Below are positions 61,237 to 64,000 of a stretch of DNA of 64,000 bases, piece after piece (the first letter of the stretch is position 1; every line of letters starts with the position of its first letter). The notes beneath the pieces were generated by a model. That model saw only the letters and a list, made by a program, of their open reading frames with translations. It made no database searches and was not told the DNA's origin. Position numbers and translations under genes: made by a program. The DNA lies in NCBI GenBank assembly GCA_039889245.1, contig JAZGVH010000002.1, forward strand, positions 2,356,001 through 2,420,000. Direction: 5' to 3'. Origin of the DNA: Dermatophilaceae bacterium Soc4.6. GTDB lineage: Bacteria; Actinomycetota; Actinomycetes; Actinomycetales; Dermatophilaceae.

Positions 61237-62613
61237 TCAGGCTAGGTCTGACCCTTTTGTGGGTATCAGGGGCAGTCGCAGCTCGAAGACAGCCCCCGCC
61301 TCCGCGCCCCCGGGAAGCAGTGCAAGCGTGCCCCCGTGGGCCTGGGCGATCTCCCGGCTGATTGCCAGGCCCAGCCCACTGCCACCGTTGTCGCGGGCCC
61401 GGGCGTGGTCGAGTCGAGTGAACCGGTCGAAGATCCGCATGCGGTCCTCCAGCGGCACACCGGGGCCGTCGTCGGTGACGTGCACGACCGCCCAGTCGCC
61501 GTCGCGGTGTAGCGACAATGACACGGTTGTGGTCGCATGGCGGGCCGCGTTGTCGGCGAGGTTGGTCACGACCTGCGCCAGTCTGGCGCCATCTCCGCTG
61601 ACCCGCAGGGCCGGTAACGGCTGCACGTGGACTATCACCTGGGGGTGTCTGCGCAGCCGTTCGGCTTCTTCGTGGACCACGTCATCGAGGTCGACCTCCT
61701 CGTGAACCAAAGGGATTCGGCCATCAAGGCGGGCCAAGAGTAGTAGGTCCTCGACCAGGCGACGCATGCGCTCGAACTCGCCCTGGAGCTCGTGGCCGGT
61801 CTCCTGCCACAGGTCGAGGTCCTGTCGGGTAAGAGCCACCTCGAGGGAGGCCTGGATGTTGGCCAAGGGGCTGCGTAGCTCATGAGAGGCATCGGCGACA
61901 AATCGACGCTGGCGCCCCGCGGCGGCTGCTAGCCGGTCCAGCATCGAGTTCATGGTCTCGGCCAGGCGATGTACCTCATCGCGCGCAGTCGGCAGGGGCA
62001 CCCGCTTGGACAGGTCGCCGCCGCCGATCGCGGCGACCCCGCGGCGTATGCGCTCGACCGGCGCCAACGCGCGGCCCACACCCAGCCAGGTCACCAGCGC
62101 GGTCAGCAGGAGGGCCGCCGGCAGGACGCGGAACAGTAGCGATCGCGCACTCTGGACGGCGTCGTCGACGGGGGCCAACGACACAGCCACGACGATCGTG
62201 CGGGACGCAGATGGGGGCCCGGTGATCTCCTGCAGGACGCGGAAGCGCTCACCGCCGCCAATCGGCAGTCCGGACAGCGTCCCGATCCGCGGGCCGCCTT
62301 GACCCGCGTTCGGCTGGACCAGCGCGCTCTCGCCCTGGATGTTGGCGCTGGCTGACAGGACTCGCCCGTTGCTGTCGAGCACCTGCGCCAGGCTGGCGTC
62401 GTCCTGGTTCGCGGGCAGCGCCGCAGGGAGGGTGCCGTTGCTCAGCGCCACGATATCTTGGGCGCGAGTCACTGCCGACGCGTCCACACCGGCGAGCAGA
62501 TCGCGCTGCAGCAGCAGGACAAGCGCGACGCCGGCCAGCGCCAGGACTATCGCGACCGCGGCCGTGGTGGCCAGCGTGATACGTCCGCGAACGCCAGGTC
62601 GGCTCCACCTCAT
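61237..62613 (-). CDS. sensor histidine kinase of a two-component system
   Basis: The 458-residue protein has two membrane helices (about 11-36 and 160-180) around an extracytoplasmic sensor of about 120 residues, a HAMP domain (APVERIRRGVAAIGGGDLSKRV), the H box DASHELRSPLAN with H244, and the ATPase domain with NLADNAARHA, DDGPGVP and GGSGLGLAI. The sensor does not resemble a known ligand domain. Its ATG overlaps the stop of the response regulator (ATGA). Confidence 0.93.
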   Translation of the reverse strand: MRWSRPGVRGRITLATTAAVAIVLALAGVALVLLLQRDLLAGVDASAVTRAQDIVALSNGTLPAALPANQDDASLAQVLDSNGRVLSASANIQGESALVQPNAGQGGPRIGTLSGLPIGGGERFRVLQEITGPPSASRTIVVAVSLAPVDDAVQSARSLLFRVLPAALLLTALVTWLGVGRALAPVERIRRGVAAIGGGDLSKRVPLPTARDEVHRLAETMNSMLDRLAAAAGRQRRFVADASHELRSPLANIQASLEVALTRQDLDLWQETGHELQGEFERMRRLVEDLLLLARLDGRIPLVHEEVDLDDVVHEEAERLRRHPQVIVHVQPLPALRVSGDGARLAQVVTNLADNAARHATTTVSLSLHRDGDWAVVHVTDDGPGVPLEDRMRIFDRFTRLDHARARDNGGSGLGLAISREIAQAHGGTLALLPGGAEAGAVFELRLPLIPTKGSDLA

Positions 62614-63284
62614 CGTTTCCGCCCGCTCAGGTGATAACCGACGCCCCGGACGGTGTCGATGCTCACGTCGTCCGACGACGCGAGTTTGCGTCGCAGGCGG
62701 CCGATGTAGACCTCCACGACGTTCGCGTCTCCCTCGAAGGCCTGGTCCCAGACGTGCTCGAGGATCTCGGTCTTACTCACCACATGGTCCACCCGGTGCA
62801 CCAGATAGCTGAGCAGGCCCAGCTCCCGGGCGGTCAGGTGCAGCTCCTGCTCGCCCAGCCAGGCCCGGTGCCGCTCGGGCTCGACCCGCAGCGACCCGAC
62901 CGTCAGCGAGACGTCCGGGCCGGCGCTGCTGCGGCGAAGCAGGGCCCGTAGCCGTGCCACCAGGACGACCGGGGAGAACGGCTTGGACACGAAGTCGTCA
63001 GCGCCGATGTCCAGGGCGTCTGCCTGGTCGTACTCGCCGTCCTTGGCGGTCAAGAACAGGATCGGTGTGTTGTTGCCGGCCGCTCGCAGATTCCGGCAGA
63101 TGTCATAGCCGGACAGTCCTGGCAGCATCACGTCCAGGACGATGACGTCGAAGTCCTGCTCGCGGGCCGCCCAGTCGCCGTCGATGCCGTTGGCCGCCAG
63201 TACCACCTGGAAGCCCTCGGCCTCCAAGGTGCGACGCAGGGCTCTGGCCAGGGGGCGTTCGTCCTCCACCACCAGGACCCGCAC
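62610..63284 (-). CDS. OmpR/PhoB-family response regulator
   Basis: The 224-residue protein has a receiver (VVEDERPLARAL, phospho-acceptor D51 in IVLDVMLPGLSG, lysine in DFVSKPFSP) and a winged-helix DNA-binding domain (LHLTARELGLLSYLVHR, EILEHVWDQAFEGDANVVEV, RGVGYHLSG). GTG 63284 follows AAGAGAG. It forms an operon with the kinase. The secreted repeat protein directly upstream on the same strand may be part of its regulon (inferred). Confidence 0.94.
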   Translation of the reverse strand: MRVLVVEDERPLARALRRTLEAEGFQVVLAANGIDGDWAAREQDFDVIVLDVMLPGLSGYDICRNLRAAGNNTPILFLTAKDGEYDQADALDIGADDFVSKPFSPVVLVARLRALLRRSSAGPDVSLTVGSLRVEPERHRAWLGEQELHLTARELGLLSYLVHRVDHVVSKTEILEHVWDQAFEGDANVVEVYIGRLRRKLASSDDVSIDTVRGVGYHLSGRKR

Positions 63285-63340
63285 CGTCGTCTCTCTTCCG
63301 TTGGCTTGCTGGACGTCATAGTAAACGCCCGGGGACAGGT

Positions 63341-63376
63341 CTGTGGGCGGCCGAGGAACAGCTCGGCCGCCCACAG
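63341..63376 (-). terminator. perfect 15-bp hairpin between the repeat protein and the response regulator
   Basis: CTGTGGGCGGCCGAG (63341-63355) pairs with CTCGGCCGCCCACAG (63362-63376) around GAACAG. It lies 11 bases after the stop of the repeat protein and 56 bases before the regulator start, so it may end or attenuate read-through between them. Confidence 0.8.
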
Positions 63377-63387
63377 TTCAGTTCTCG

Positions 63388-63771
63388 TTACTCGTTGCCC
63401 TCGAACTGGTGGTCCACATTGCTACCGGCAGCGTCCGCGTGCCCGCCCGGACCATCCGCGACGCCGGTCTCGCTGCCGGCCTTCTCAGCCGACGCCCCGG
63501 TGTCGGGGGTGCTCTGGTCACCCTGCTGGACGTCGACTCCCGCAGCGTCCGCGTGCCCGCCGGGACCATCCGCGACGCCGGTCTCGCTGCCGGCCGTCTC
63601 GGCCGCCGCCCCGGTGTCGGGGGTGTCGGGGTTGCCCTGCTGGACGTTGCTGCTCTGGGTGGTGGCGACCGGGGCGGTACCGGCCGCGTGGGCCGCTCCG
63701 CTTCCGGCCAGAGCCGCAATCCCGAGGGCGGTGGCTGCGGCGCCGCCGATGACGATCTTCTTGATGTTCAT
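63388..63771 (-). CDS. secreted small protein with two 38-residue repeats
   Basis: The 127-residue protein has a signal peptide (MNIKKIVIGGAAATALGIAA, cleavage likely after HAA) and then two tandem repeats of 38 residues (43-80, 81-118), each VQQG, then TPDTGA, AGSETGVADGPGGHADAAG. The mature protein is hydrophilic, acidic and probably disordered. GGAAG precedes ATG 63771. Related Gly/Asp-rich exported proteins occur in actinobacteria, but I recognise no named family. It stands upstream of the two-component pair, separated by a hairpin. Confidence 0.75.
   Translation of the reverse strand: MNIKKIVIGGAAATALGIAALAGSGAAHAAGTAPVATTQSSNVQQGNPDTPDTGAAAETAGSETGVADGPGGHADAAGVDVQQGDQSTPDTGASAEKAGSETGVADGPGGHADAAGSNVDHQFEGNE
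63418..63645 (-). repeat. two tandem 114-base coding repeats
   Basis: The two copies encode residues 43-80 and 81-118 of the secreted protein. The second half of each unit (coding for AGSETGVADGPGGHADAAG) is almost identical, while the first half differs at several codons. Confidence 0.8.
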
Positions 63772-64000
63772 GGGGTCTTCCATTTCTCTGGGGATCGTGC
63801 GAACAACCCCACTGTGCGGTCCCACCCCTGATCGGAACCTGACCACACCTGACGATCCATTCAGGCTTGCCCACAGCGCCCATCCCACGCGCACCCCGAG
63901 GCGCGGTCGCGGCCTGATCCACCTCGAGGGTGCCGCTGGACCGACACGGACAGCGCGACCGACGACCGGAGGGCGTAGGAGTGTCCTCACCCGACGCCGG
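63772..64000. other. non-coding end of the window
   Basis: 229 bases upstream of the secreted repeat protein. No reading frame with a plausible start or family similarity was seen; it probably holds that gene's promoter. Confidence 0.4.

Overview
The window is high-GC DNA with abundant GTG starts, leaderless genes, a mycobacterial-type Nei glycosylase and actinobacterial gene families. It looks like a chromosomal segment of an actinomycete, most likely Micrococcales/Intrasporangiaceae. That placement is inferred from gene content and base composition only.

Region 1 (1-6950): the end of an IclR regulator, a signal-less ModA-like binding protein, and a tightly coupled operon for meta (4,5) cleavage of protocatechuate or gallate: ligJ, ligK, ligI, a fused ligA-ligB dioxygenase and ligC. 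A collapsed aldo/keto reductase ends the operon. Paired CTTCACGTGAAG palindromes sit in both convergent gene junctions flanking the locus. Region 2 (6950-11650): ACC deaminase, its GntR regulator with an operator on the start codon, and a divergent homodimeric-type 2-oxoacid dehydrogenase E1; together they could turn ACC into 2-oxobutyrate and then an acyl unit. Region 3 (11745-16400): DinB-like protein, Nei, a Tat-exported PhoD-type phosphatase and alanine dehydrogenase.

Region 4 (16576-25916): a chemosensory operon cheA-cheW-unknown-cheB-cheR-cheY-cheX-cheY-cheX-like closed by a strong hairpin, then a convergent, frameshifted receptor gene. No flagellar genes are in the window. Region 5 (25983-38170): DEAD-box helicase, VOC protein, Ohr, pseudouridine synthase, a lactate utilisation pair (permease plus FAD/Fe-S dehydrogenase) divergent from a GntR regulator, a decayed metallophosphoesterase, and a haloalkane dehalogenase-like hydrolase.

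Region 6 (38192-42990): a winged-helix regulator divergent from one 1396-residue reading frame that joins a DabB-like (NuoL-type) membrane half to a complete DabA-like (DUF2309) half with its zinc site intact. This apparent single-chain inorganic-carbon pump is the most striking item here. Region 7 (42996-57260): acyl-CoA ligase, two convergent reductases, a monooxygenase, a truncated acetyltransferase, formate-THF ligase, replicative helicase DnaB with DnaA-box-like sites nearby, a lipoprotein, MATE exporter, glycosyltransferase, and a repeat-rich membrane protein with a C-terminal sunset-type domain.

Region 8 (57260-64000) is looser and accessory in character: about 1 kb and 0.7 kb with no convincing gene, a secreted Asp-box (sialidase-fold) protein, a cupin, a two-component system, and a secreted protein made of two 38-residue repeats. 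No rRNA, tRNA, CRISPR array or intact insertion sequence was seen.
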